From assembly GCA_024760505.1 (NCBI GenBank), contig CP058931.1:3606001-3670000 (forward strand): DNA of 64,000 nucleotides, read 5' to 3'. Each line of letters opens with the position of its first letter. Positions within the stretch are counted from its first letter, which is position 1. Shown in pieces: positions 10,246 to 18,378 of the stretch. The translations under genes and the position numbers were made by a program. This DNA comes from Nitrospira sp. (lineage in GTDB: Bacteria; Nitrospirota; Nitrospiria; Nitrospirales; UBA8639). The notes below the pieces were generated by a model. It saw only the letters and a list, made by a program, of their open reading frames with translations. It did no database searches and was not told the DNA's origin.

Positions 10246-10953
10246 TTAAATCAGTAGGCTGGAGCCTATCGTGTAAATCAGCATCAGCCCAAGGACAATC
10301 GTGATCGCGCCGATGGAGACCTGCAGACCGTTGTGAAGCCAACGTATTGACCGGGAGGAATAGCGGAGGGGGATGGCGATGACCATTGAGAGGGTGGCCA
10401 TTCCCAGCATTGACCCAAGACCGAATGTCGCAATGTAGATAATCCCTTGAAGCGGAGAAACGGTTTGTTGGAGTGTCAGCAGGATGAGCGCAGCGGACCC
10501 TGCCATTCCGTGCATCAAGCCTACGAATAGGGCCCGGTAGGGAAAAGCGGTTGAATGTGAATGGTGATGGTCGGTCGTTTGGTGATTGATTTCTCCCCCA
10601 TGGGAATGCGCATGCAGATGAGGAGGTTGATGAAGGTGTTGGTGAACATGAATATGAATGCGACCTTGTATGATTTTCCGTAACACATCGCTTCCCAGTC
10701 CTACCAGCATGACCCCCACGGCCAATTCCAGCCACTTGGCGAGTCGTTCCGGAACCGCAGCTTCCAGAAGAAATACCATCGAGCCAAACAACAGAAGCGT
10801 GATCGTATGCCCTAGCCCCCAGGTCAATCCCTGCTTGAGCGTGTTCGCCACCGAATAGTTTTTGGTCGCGAGTGTGGCGACCGCCGCCGCGTGATCGGCC
10901 TCGATCGCATGTCTCATTCCCACCAGAAACCCGAGCCCCAATACACTGACCAT
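10246..10953 (-). CDS. Nickel/cobalt permease of the UreH/NiCoT-like type
   Basis: An integral membrane protein of 235 residues with about six hydrophobic segments. Near the N-terminus GMRHAIEADHAAAVA contains the H-x4-D-H motif typical of NiCoT/UreH-like nickel transporters, a metal-binding helix signature. A cytoplasmic or periplasmic loop around residues 95-130 is exceptionally rich in histidine (HIHVHQHLHQPPHLHAHSH). Its ATG overlaps the hypB stop by one base (TAATG), so it is the last gene of the hyp unit. The natural role is to supply Ni2+ for the hydrogenase large subunit. Substrate choice between nickel and cobalt is inferred only from the context. Confidence 0.85.
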   Translation of the reverse strand: MVSVLGLGFLVGMRHAIEADHAAAVATLATKNYSVANTLKQGLTWGLGHTITLLLFGSMVFLLEAAVPERLAKWLELAVGVMLVGLGSDVLRKIIQGRIHIHVHQHLHQPPHLHAHSHGGEINHQTTDHHHSHSTAFPYRALFVGLMHGMAGSAALILLTLQQTVSPLQGIIYIATFGLGSMLGMATLSMVIAIPLRYSSRSIRWLHNGLQVSIGAITIVLGLMLIYTIGSSLLI

Positions 10954-11807
10954 TAGCGAACACCCTGCCGGTTTGAAGCGTTGATCTGTGCAGTCACCCA
11001 GTCATACCAGTGTTGAAGACCCTTGCCAGTCGTGGCCGAAACCTGAAACACCTGAAGATTGGGATTCACCCTATGAGCAAATTCCAGGCATGTTGCGACA
11101 TTAAAGGTGAGATGAGGCAAAAGGTCGATTTTATTCAGGATCATGACGCTGGCATGTTGAAACATGTGCGGATACTTTAACGGCTTATCTTCCCCTTCCG
11201 TGACGGAAAGAACCACGACTTTTGCCTGTTCCCCTAAATCAAATAACGCAGGACAGACCAGATTGCCGACATTTTCAATCAATACCAGTGAATTGGATGG
11301 AGGCTGCAGCGTTTCCAGGCCTCGTGCCAACATTTCGGCTTCTAAATGGCACCCGGCTCCGGTATTAATTTGTACGACCGGGCACCCTGCTTTTTGTATG
11401 CGCTCGGCATCAAATAGGGTTTCCTGGTCCCCCTCGATCACCGAAATGGGCATGGCATCTTTCAAATCATGAATCGTGCGTTCGAGTAGGGTCGTTTTAC
11501 CTGAGCCCGGCGAACTCACGAGGTTGAGGGCCACAATATTTCTGCCGAGAAACCATCCACGATTTCGTTCAGCCAGGCGATCATTTTTCGCTAAAATGGC
11601 TTGTTCCAGGTTAACAGTGGTTTCGTGTCCCTTTTGATGGTCATGTTGAGTATCAAGCTCATGCTCGTGATGGTGGTGCCCATGATCATGGGCATTATGG
11701 GAATGAGAGTGATCGGAATGTGAATGGATGGTTTTATCGGTATGCCCGGCTTGCAAGTTTGTCACTCTTGGATTGGCTGAATCAGAGCACCCGCATGTCG
11801 TACACAT
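10953..11807 (-). CDS. hypB: Hydrogenase nickel incorporation GTPase HypB
   Basis: HypB is the GTPase that, with HypA, delivers nickel to the hydrogenase large subunit. The start at 11807 gives the classic N-terminal MCTTCGCS metal-binding motif; the longer frame upstream lacks support and overlaps hypA. A His-rich stretch follows at about residues 30-65, useful for nickel storage. The SIMIBI-class G domain then starts with the P-loop SSPGSGKTTLLE, with later VIEGDQET, IENVGNLVCPA and LNKIDLLPH (the NKxD base-recognition element). The start overlaps the hypA stop by one base (TGATG). Length of about 284 residues is usual for His-rich HypB. Confidence 0.96.
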   Translation of the reverse strand: MCTTCGCSDSANPRVTNLQAGHTDKTIHSHSDHSHSHNAHDHGHHHHEHELDTQHDHQKGHETTVNLEQAILAKNDRLAERNRGWFLGRNIVALNLVSSPGSGKTTLLERTIHDLKDAMPISVIEGDQETLFDAERIQKAGCPVVQINTGAGCHLEAEMLARGLETLQPPSNSLVLIENVGNLVCPALFDLGEQAKVVVLSVTEGEDKPLKYPHMFQHASVMILNKIDLLPHLTFNVATCLEFAHRVNPNLQVFQVSATTGKGLQHWYDWVTAQINASNRQGVR

Positions 11808-12136
11808 CAGGCTGTCACCATGTGTTTCACAAGCAGTTCCTCTCCCGTGAGCCGCGTGATGTCGACAGAACCACACGGACATCGGTCATAGAGTTGCTTG
11901 AGTTCAAAATGCGTTCCACAGGTTCGGCATTCAGCTGTTCCCGGAATTTCAAGGATCTCCAAATCAGCGCCTTCCACCACGGTTCCTTGACTGACAATGT
12001 CGAAACAAAACCGAATGGCTTCGGGCAATACCGCACTGAGTTTACCGATGGCGATCGTCACGCGCCTCACCGGTTCTCCACCGGCCTTTTCTGTGACAAT
12101 GGACACAATATTTCGAGTGATCCCTAATTCGTGCAT
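11807..12136 (-). CDS. hypA: Hydrogenase maturation nickel metallochaperone HypA
   Basis: HypA hands nickel to the hydrogenase large subunit together with HypB. The protein begins MHELGI, where Met1-His2-Glu3 is the conserved nickel-binding N-terminus of the family. The zinc-binding cysteines are present in the second half as CRTCG and, about 15 residues later, CPCGS, matching the two-pair zinc site. The length of 109 residues is typical. It overlaps the upstream FmdE-like gene by 13 bases and is coupled to hypB by a one-base overlap. Confidence 0.95.
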   Translation of the reverse strand: MHELGITRNIVSIVTEKAGGEPVRRVTIAIGKLSAVLPEAIRFCFDIVSQGTVVEGADLEILEIPGTAECRTCGTHFELKQLYDRCPCGSVDITRLTGEELLVKHMVTA

Positions 12137-12690
12137 GCGAACCGGTCCAGAACAGTGGATTTTCCACTGGCGGTCAGGTCAAAAAGAGCCGTTAAGGGTT
12201 CATCCCACAGCCGCTCCGTGAGATCGGCTTTCAGTTTTTCGAGTTTGAGAGAGTCTGAAGGCGTTTCCCGGTCCGATCCCACCCGCTCCAGGAGTTCGAA
12301 AAATTGTGCAGGGACAAATCCCTTTTTGAGTTCCACGTCAACCGTTCGATCGTGATGGGTGACCCACCAACGGAATTGCATGTGCTGATTACATACAGCA
12401 GGTTGGTGAGGATCGAGTAATTGAAACCGCTTTCGACTCACACACCGTGTCACAAACTCGATGGCATCACGGACACCAGGACCCGGATGGGCGCTGACAA
12501 CGAATAAACCCTTTCGATCCCATAATTGCTCATGAGACAGAGCCCAACCCGCCGCTTGCATGGCGCGATACCCGACGCTGGCTCCCCACACCGCATTGTC
12601 CTGATGAAACGCAAGAAGCCCTGCATAGGTCAACCGTTGGAGTTGCCCGTCTTCAAGGATTTCCAGTATTTCAGACGTCAATAATTTCAT
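12124..12690 (-). CDS. FmdE-like protein within the hyp operon
   Basis: A soluble protein of 188 residues, not one of the standard Hyp proteins. The layout GASVGYRAMQAAGWAL followed by HPGPGVRDAIEFVTRCVS resembles the FmdE fold (formylmethanofuran dehydrogenase subunit E-like: a G-x-R-A helix, then D-A-I/V-x2-x-T-x-C). The usual G-H-x-C-P entry motif is not evident; FHQDNAVWG stands in that place, so the metal site is divergent. The C-terminal half is charged. It is sandwiched between hypE and hypA with a 13-base overlap, pointing to a role in hydrogenase biogenesis, perhaps metal or formyl/CO-related chemistry, which is unproven. The FmdE assignment is tentative. Confidence 0.7.
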   Translation of the reverse strand: MKLLTSEILEILEDGQLQRLTYAGLLAFHQDNAVWGASVGYRAMQAAGWALSHEQLWDRKGLFVVSAHPGPGVRDAIEFVTRCVSRKRFQLLDPHQPAVCNQHMQFRWWVTHHDRTVDVELKKGFVPAQFFELLERVGSDRETPSDSLKLEKLKADLTERLWDEPLTALFDLTASGKSTVLDRFACTN

Positions 12691-12702
12691 GACTATTCTT
12701 CT

Positions 12703-13806
12703 CTAGCAGATTCGCGGCAATTGATCCCCCACCAGCGTGTCCACAATTCGTGTACCTCCGAAGGTAGTGGCAAGTATCACGATTCCCGCCGGTGAGGCGT
12801 TGACCCTCCCGATGATGGCGCTGTGTTTGCCTAGGGGATGGTCCCGCATGGCCTTAATAAGTTCGTGAGCGTTTTCATAAGGGACCACTGCCACAATTTT
12901 TCCCTCATTGGCCAGGTACAGGGGATCAAGGCCGAGAATTTCACAGGCTCCTCGAACGGATTCTCGAATAGGCACCTGGGGTTCGTTGATCTGAATGGAC
13001 ACGTTCGAGGCCGAGGCGAATTCATTAAGGACGGTGGCCAATCCGCCGCGCGTGGCATCCCGCAAACAATGGATATTGGAGCAGACATCCAGCATATGGG
13101 AAATCAGATCGTGGACTGACTGGGTGTCGCTTTGAACATCGGCTTCCAGGGCCAATTCGTTTCGAGCCAGAAGAATGGCCACGCCGTGGTCACCGATAAA
13201 ACCATTCGTAATAATGGCATCCCCAGGTTGAGCCTTAGTTGCTGCCATGGCAACCCCTTCTCGAATCACACCGATACCCGCCGTGTTAATGAAGAGCTTA
13301 TCCGCGGAACCTTTTTCAACGACTTTGGTATCTCCCGTAACAATAGAGACCTCTGCCCGATCAGCGGCCTGTTTCATAGCCAAGGCAATAAGGGCGAGCG
13401 TGTCCAAGGGAAAACCCTCTTCAATGACCAGCCCGCACGATAAAAATAGCGGGCGTGCCCCGCTGACAGCCAGGTCATTGACCGTCCCGTTCACGGCCAA
13501 TTCGCCAATGTTGCCTCCCGGAAAAAACAACGGATCCACGACATAGCTATCCGTCGTAAATGCCAGCCGGTCACCATGTTGGAGCAATTGCCCCAACGGA
13601 ATCGTGGCCTGATCTTCTAAGTTATCGAGAATGGGATTATTAAAGGTTGGGACCAACAGATTCTGAATGAGATCTCGCATGGCTTTGCCGCCACTTCCAT
13701 GAGCCAGGGTAATCCGTTCATCGTTAGTGGTTCGGTTCAGCATGGGCTTGGTCTTGACGAAAGCCGGTTGTGGAGAAGTAAGCGATTCAGGATTTATCAT
13801 ATTCAA
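12703..13806 (-). CDS. hypE: Hydrogenase maturation factor HypE (carbamoyl dehydratase)
   Basis: HypE accepts the carbamoyl group from HypF on its C-terminal cysteine and dehydrates it with ATP to a thiocyanate, the source of the active-site cyanides. The protein ends in PRIC, the expected C-terminal Pro-Arg-Ile-Cys tail. The PurM/AIR-synthase-like fold shows the glycine-rich LAHGSGGKAM near residue 35, FTTDSYVVDPLFFPGG near 85 and DATRGGLATVLNEF near 250, all standard HypE elements. The N-terminus has about 30 residues before the conserved HGSGG block; Met22 is an alternative start. It lies directly after hypD. Confidence 0.95.
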   Translation of the reverse strand: MNMINPESLTSPQPAFVKTKPMLNRTTNDERITLAHGSGGKAMRDLIQNLLVPTFNNPILDNLEDQATIPLGQLLQHGDRLAFTTDSYVVDPLFFPGGNIGELAVNGTVNDLAVSGARPLFLSCGLVIEEGFPLDTLALIALAMKQAADRAEVSIVTGDTKVVEKGSADKLFINTAGIGVIREGVAMAATKAQPGDAIITNGFIGDHGVAILLARNELALEADVQSDTQSVHDLISHMLDVCSNIHCLRDATRGGLATVLNEFASASNVSIQINEPQVPIRESVRGACEILGLDPLYLANEGKIVAVVPYENAHELIKAMRDHPLGKHSAIIGRVNASPAGIVILATTFGGTRIVDTLVGDQLPRIC

Positions 13807-13833
13807 CCAATTCTTTACATTTTTTCTTATGAC

Positions 13834-14979
13834 TTACACCGGGCTTCTTGCCGGATGCAGATCTTCTTCGGGAATCCAGCCGTAGTTGTAGTAGGCGGCA
13901 CAGGCGCCTTCCGTCGAAACCATCAACGCTCCCAAGGGATTTTGAGGAGTGCAGGCCGTGCCAAATACCTTACATTGACTCGGCTTAATCACCCCCTTCA
14001 ACACTTCCCCGCACTGGCAGGACGTGGGATCGGCAATTTTCAGATTGGGAAGAGGAAATTTTCGTTCAGCGTCAAACGCAGAAAATTCCTCACGGACTCG
14101 GACCCCGGAGTGATCGATAGACCCCAACCCCCGCCATTCAAAAAACTCCCGCAGTTCAAACACTTCTTGAATAGCCTCTAACGATTGCGTGTTCCCATCA
14201 GGAGGAACAATCCGTGTATATTGATTCTCGACTTCACAGCGTCCCTCCGCCAATTGTTTCAGAACCATCCACACGGATTGTAAAATGTCCAGTGGTTCAA
14301 ACCCGGCGATGGTGATGGGCCTTCGATAATAATCAGCGATAAATGAGTAGGGCTTCGTTCCGATCACCATGCTCACATGGCCCGGGCCCAAAAAGCCGTC
14401 AAGCTGAAGATCAGGAGAATCCAGGATGGCCTTGATCGTGGGAATGATCGTGATGTGGTTACAAAAGATCGAGAAATTTTTGATCCCTTCTTGCTTGGCC
14501 TGGAGTATGGTCAACGCCGTACTGGGCATGGTGGTCTCAAAACCAAGCCCGAAAAACACCACTTCTCTGTCAGGATTCACTCGCGCAAGATTCAAGGCGT
14601 CCAATGGTGAATAGACCATGCGCACATCGGCTCCCTCGGCTTTGGCCTGTAGGAGATTTTTCTTGGAGCCGGTCACCCGCATGGCATCCCCGAATGTGGT
14701 CATGATCACCTCGGCCCGTTCAGCCAGAGCAATACAGTCATCCACGCGGCCTCGTGGCAGGACGCAAACCGGACAGCCCGGTCCGTGAATGAACTCCACT
14801 TCCTTCGGGAGCATTTTATTGAGGCCATAGCGGAAAATCGTGTGGGTATGCCCACCGCAGACCTCCATGATCCAAATGGGCCGATCGAGGCAGATGGGTA
14901 TCCGTTTCACCAGTCCCTCAATTTCCTGGAGAAGGATCCGGGCTTTTTGGGGATCACGAAATTCATCGACAAATTTCAT
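13834..14979 (-). CDS. hypD: Hydrogenase maturation factor HypD
   Basis: HypD is the [4Fe-4S] scaffold on which, together with HypC, the Fe(CN)2CO unit is assembled. Seen here are CGGHTHTIFRYG near residue 41, FIHGPGCPVC near 66-72, TTFGDAMRV, and a C-terminal cysteine set (CQCGEVLKGVIKP, then C-x7-C and GACAAYY) that ligates the iron-sulphur cluster. The length of 381 residues is typical. The start overlaps the stop of the upstream SIS-domain gene by 4 bases (ATGA), so the two are translationally coupled. Confidence 0.96.
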   Translation of the reverse strand: MKFVDEFRDPQKARILLQEIEGLVKRIPICLDRPIWIMEVCGGHTHTIFRYGLNKMLPKEVEFIHGPGCPVCVLPRGRVDDCIALAERAEVIMTTFGDAMRVTGSKKNLLQAKAEGADVRMVYSPLDALNLARVNPDREVVFFGLGFETTMPSTALTILQAKQEGIKNFSIFCNHITIIPTIKAILDSPDLQLDGFLGPGHVSMVIGTKPYSFIADYYRRPITIAGFEPLDILQSVWMVLKQLAEGRCEVENQYTRIVPPDGNTQSLEAIQEVFELREFFEWRGLGSIDHSGVRVREEFSAFDAERKFPLPNLKIADPTSCQCGEVLKGVIKPSQCKVFGTACTPQNPLGALMVSTEGACAAYYNYGWIPEEDLHPARSPV

Positions 14980-15668
14980 AGCTTCTCCCCATTTGTGGCC
15001 GACGCGCCCCGATGATCAGCAAGAAGGGTGTGCACGAGATCCCAAAGAATATGATAGATCAGGACGTGACATTCCTGGATCCGGTGAATACTCTCAGTAG
15101 GCACAACCAGGCAATGATCAATGGCAGAAGAGGTTGCCATGGCTCCTCCAAGTCCCCCGGTGAGGCCAATGGTGGTCACCCCCATCTCCTTAGCTTTCCT
15201 AAAGGTCCGCATAATATTTTCGGAATTGCCGCTCGTGGACACGCCGATCACCCCGTCCCCGGCCTTTCCCTGAGCGATCAGCTGGCGCACAAAAATGTGA
15301 TCAAACCCCACATCATTTCCTACAGCGGTCATCATGGCCTGATCTGCCGCAAGATTGACGGCAGGAAGCGCAGGGCGCCCGGTGGTGACTGGATGCAAAA
15401 ATTCGACGGCAATATGGGCGGCATCACAGCTCGATCCGCCGTTGCCCATCGTAAACAGCCGTCCCTTATGTTGATAAATGTCCGCCACGGCCATGGCAGC
15501 AGCCACAACTTTTTCGGCCTGTGTGTCAAAAAATGTTTGGATGACCTGAGTGCTATCTTGCGATTTCATTCGCACCGATTCAAGCAATCCGGATTTTACC
15601 TGTGCCGAATCTTTCGAAGACGGCTGCAGGAAGGGATAGAGGGAGGCTAATGTTTTTTGATTAGACAT
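14976..15668 (-). CDS. SIS-domain phosphosugar isomerase (GmhA-like) in the hyp operon
   Basis: The protein has the SIS sugar-isomerase fold of D-sedoheptulose-7-phosphate isomerase (GmhA): MGNGGSSCDAAHIAVEF near residue 75 and GVSTSGNSENIMRTFRKA near 140 are the phosphosugar-binding loops, and GLTGGLGGAMA follows. The N-terminus has about 40 extra, probably helical residues. AAAGGATGG lies upstream of the ATG. It sits between hypC and hypD and its stop overlaps the hypD start by 4 bases, so it belongs to the maturation unit rather than to an LPS operon. I recall GmhA-like genes inside other hydrogenase clusters. The link between a sugar isomerase and NiFe cofactor synthesis is unknown; the real substrate need not be sedoheptulose-7-phosphate. 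Confidence 0.88.
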   Translation of the reverse strand: MSNQKTLASLYPFLQPSSKDSAQVKSGLLESVRMKSQDSTQVIQTFFDTQAEKVVAAAMAVADIYQHKGRLFTMGNGGSSCDAAHIAVEFLHPVTTGRPALPAVNLAADQAMMTAVGNDVGFDHIFVRQLIAQGKAGDGVIGVSTSGNSENIMRTFRKAKEMGVTTIGLTGGLGGAMATSSAIDHCLVVPTESIHRIQECHVLIYHILWDLVHTLLADHRGASATNGEKL

Positions 15669-15679
15669 GCGGCCATCCT

Positions 15680-15961
15680 TTAGGAGGTATTCGACTGACG
15701 CATCGCCTGGATTTCTGTTTGCACTTCTCCCATTTCAGTCAGCAACTCTATTGTCCGCTTAGCTTCCTTTTCGTCAATCCGACTCATGGCAAATCCCACG
15801 TGAATCAGCACCCAATCCCCGACACATGACCCAGGGGAATGCTCCTTATCGACAATGCAGGCGATATTCACTTCCCGTCGAACACCACCCACGTTCACAA
15901 TCGCGAGCTTATGCTCCACATTGCTGATTTCTACAATTTGCCCGGGTATGCCTAAACACAT
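15680..15961 (-). CDS. hypC: Hydrogenase assembly chaperone HypC
   Basis: HypC carries the Fe(CN)2CO group with HypD and holds the large-subunit precursor open. It starts MCLGIPGQIVEI, the invariant Met-Cys2 N-terminus whose Cys2 (after Met removal) binds the iron unit and the precursor. The remainder is the usual small beta-barrel with GGVRREVNIACI and GDWVLIHVGFAMSRID, then a helical tail. At 93 residues it is of normal length. It overlaps the hypF 3' end by 10 bases. Confidence 0.96.
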   Translation of the reverse strand: MCLGIPGQIVEISNVEHKLAIVNVGGVRREVNIACIVDKEHSPGSCVGDWVLIHVGFAMSRIDEKEAKRTIELLTEMGEVQTEIQAMRQSNTS

Positions 15962-18378
15962 GTGGATCGAACCTCATTGGTCTCTTGTAAGAAACGAGCT
16001 GCGGCAATCGCGGCCTGTCCAAGGGCAATGCCACCATCGTTCATTGGAACCTGTTTGTGGGAAAGGACGGTGAATCCTTCTGCCGTCAACCTGCGTTTCA
16101 CAAGTTCAAACAACACCTGATTTTGAAACACGCCACCTGAAAGGACGACCGTTTGATGCCGGTCATGACCGTCAGGAGATTGTGAGCACTGTGTGACCAT
16201 GTGACAAATCACCTTGGCAAGCCCCTTATGAAACCGTGCGGCCATGACCGGAACCGGTGTGTGGAGAATAAGGTCGCCAAAAAGCGCCTGCCACATTCCT
16301 AACGGTTCGACATAGGGTAATCCAGAGTGCTTCAGGCGCGGAATAGAAAATGGATACGCCAACGATTCGTCCTCATGATGAAGTGTGTCGTCATCCACCA
16401 GAGCTTCCATCTCCATTGCAGCTTGCCCCTCATAGAACACGTGCTCGGTGCAAATACCCATCGCAGCGGCGGCGGCATCGAACAACCGACCGCAGGAACT
16501 CGCCAGCGGGCTATTAATCCGGCGGCTCAGCATGCGATCCAGCATCATGCGAGGTTTTTTCTCGAGAAGATCAAACAATGGCAGATCGGAGTAGTTCATC
16601 GCAAACTCCGCCCATCCCATTTCTGCCATCACATGCGCATAGGTGTTTCGCCACGGTTCTTTAATTGCCTGAGTGCCGCCGAGCATCGGCACGGGCTTAA
16701 AGGACCCAAGACGAGTAAAGTTTCCATAATCCGCCAGCAAAAACTCTCCGCCCCAAATCGTGTCGTCCTCCCCATAGCCCAACCCATCCAAGATAACCCC
16801 AAGGACCGGTTCAGTATTTAAGCGAACCCCGTTTTCGACCAGACAGGCCGCGAGATGAGCATGGTGATGTTGGATATTGAAAATCGGCAGATGGCGTAAG
16901 TTGGCTTGGGCCCGTCCGAACTTACTCGACAGGTATTCCGGGTGCAGATCAACGGCGATGCTGTCAGGCTTGTGCTCAAACAGGTGTTGGTAATGCGAGA
17001 TGGCTCGTTGATAATCGGCATAGGTCAAAGAGTCTTCCAAATCTCCAATGTGATGGGAGAGCAGGGCTTGTCCATCTTTGAGTAAGCAGAAGGTATTTTT
17101 GAGTTCACCGCCCATCGCGAGAATAGCAGGACTGTGTTCGAAGCCCGAGGGAAGCCATATGGGTATGGGCGCAAACCCTCGACTCCTTCGCAGCACTCGT
17201 GGAACCTGATCCATGACTTTGACCACCGAATCGTCAACACGTTGGGCAATCCCCCGATTATGCAGGACCACAAACTCGGCAATGTTTTTCAAATGTATTT
17301 TGGCCTGTTCATTGTCGATCCACTGGGGTTCGCCGGCATGGTTCCCGCTGGTTAACACAATCGGGTGAGCCATGCGATGGAGGATCAAATGGTGCAGCGG
17401 TGAGTTGGGTAACATACATCCATAGGTGGACATGCCGGGAGCGACACTTGCCGCAAGGGCCCTCTCCGGATGGCGCTTAAGGATGACAATGGGGGCCGCC
17501 TGGCTTTGTAGGAGTTCGGCTTCCCTCTCCCCTACCGCACAATACCGGCGAATCACTTCCAGATCGCGCGCCATTAATGCCAGAGGTTTTCCCTCCCTGT
17601 GTTTCAAGGCACGAAGCCGGCTGACTGCGTCCTCCCGGGTGGCATCGCAGGCAAGTTGAAAACCGCCTAATCCTTTAATAGCCAGAATGTGCCCTTTCCG
17701 GAGGAGACTGCAGACCGCATCTGGCTCATCCAGCATCGTATAGGAATGCACCGTCAAGGGTTTTCCATCCATACGTTCAATCCACACCTTCGGTCCGCAT
17801 GCATGGCACGCGATCGGTTGGGCATGAAACCGCCGGTCTTGGGGATCGTGATATTCCTTCAGGCAGGCCTCGCACAGAGGAAAATTCTTCAGTGTGGTGG
17901 AAGGCCGGTCGTAGGGAATCCCTTCCTGAATCGTCAGGCGGGGTCCGCAATGCGTGCAGTTGGTAAAGGGATAGCGGTAGCGCCGTGCAAAAGGATCAAA
18001 TATTTCCTTCACGCACTCCGGACATGGGATGGTATCTGGAACAATGCCGGTCTGCACAGGACTTTTGTCGCTACCGGCAATGACAAACGTATCTTCCGGA
18101 ACGTCAGACAGGGAAATGCCGCTTGAGAAGATTTCGGCAATTTTAGCGAGTGGTGGAGGATTGTGAGTCAGTTCATGAATGAAATGCCTGAGGTTATTTC
18201 CCTCGCCTGCGACCAGAATTTGAACACCTTTTCCATTGTTGGAAACACGACCTCGAAGATCAAAGCGTTGAGCCAGTTGCCAGACGCTCGGACGAAAACC
18301 GACACCCTGGACCAATCCAGACACTTGGATAATGAATGCCTGTTCGTTGGAGCTTCTTACCGTGACTGTTTCCATCAT
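15952..18378 (-). CDS. hypF: Carbamoyltransferase HypF
   Basis: HypF makes the carbamoyl-adenylate from carbamoyl phosphate and transfers the carbamoyl group to HypE. All domains appear in order: an N-terminal acylphosphatase domain (VQGVGFRPSVW near residue 22), two zinc fingers (CPEC/CTHCGPR near 118-145 and CEAC/CHACGP near 168-195), a YrdC-like domain (LAIKGLGGFQLACDA near 235) and a C-terminal Kae1-like domain (HHHAHLAACL near 480 and VLSGGVFQNQVL near 745). The length of 808 residues is slightly above the usual ~750. The start overlaps the following NHL-repeat gene's stop by 4 bases, and its stop overlaps hypC. Confidence 0.96.
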   Translation of the reverse strand: MMETVTVRSSNEQAFIIQVSGLVQGVGFRPSVWQLAQRFDLRGRVSNNGKGVQILVAGEGNNLRHFIHELTHNPPPLAKIAEIFSSGISLSDVPEDTFVIAGSDKSPVQTGIVPDTIPCPECVKEIFDPFARRYRYPFTNCTHCGPRLTIQEGIPYDRPSTTLKNFPLCEACLKEYHDPQDRRFHAQPIACHACGPKVWIERMDGKPLTVHSYTMLDEPDAVCSLLRKGHILAIKGLGGFQLACDATREDAVSRLRALKHREGKPLALMARDLEVIRRYCAVGEREAELLQSQAAPIVILKRHPERALAASVAPGMSTYGCMLPNSPLHHLILHRMAHPIVLTSGNHAGEPQWIDNEQAKIHLKNIAEFVVLHNRGIAQRVDDSVVKVMDQVPRVLRRSRGFAPIPIWLPSGFEHSPAILAMGGELKNTFCLLKDGQALLSHHIGDLEDSLTYADYQRAISHYQHLFEHKPDSIAVDLHPEYLSSKFGRAQANLRHLPIFNIQHHHAHLAACLVENGVRLNTEPVLGVILDGLGYGEDDTIWGGEFLLADYGNFTRLGSFKPVPMLGGTQAIKEPWRNTYAHVMAEMGWAEFAMNYSDLPLFDLLEKKPRMMLDRMLSRRINSPLASSCGRLFDAAAAAMGICTEHVFYEGQAAMEMEALVDDDTLHHEDESLAYPFSIPRLKHSGLPYVEPLGMWQALFGDLILHTPVPVMAARFHKGLAKVICHMVTQCSQSPDGHDRHQTVVLSGGVFQNQVLFELVKRRLTAEGFTVLSHKQVPMNDGGIALGQAAIAAARFLQETNEVRSTCV

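Noticed and set aside
10181..10963. A 260-codon minus-strand frame overlapping the nickel permease
   Set aside because: Its translation is Arg/Ser/Thr/His-rich without domains; the permease frame has the H-x4-D-H motif and six membrane segments.
11640..11730. Repeated CAT/ATG/GAT triplets, considered as a repeat array
   Set aside because: They encode the His-rich segment of HypB (and its antisense); spacing and coding context do not fit CRISPR or a tandem repeat.
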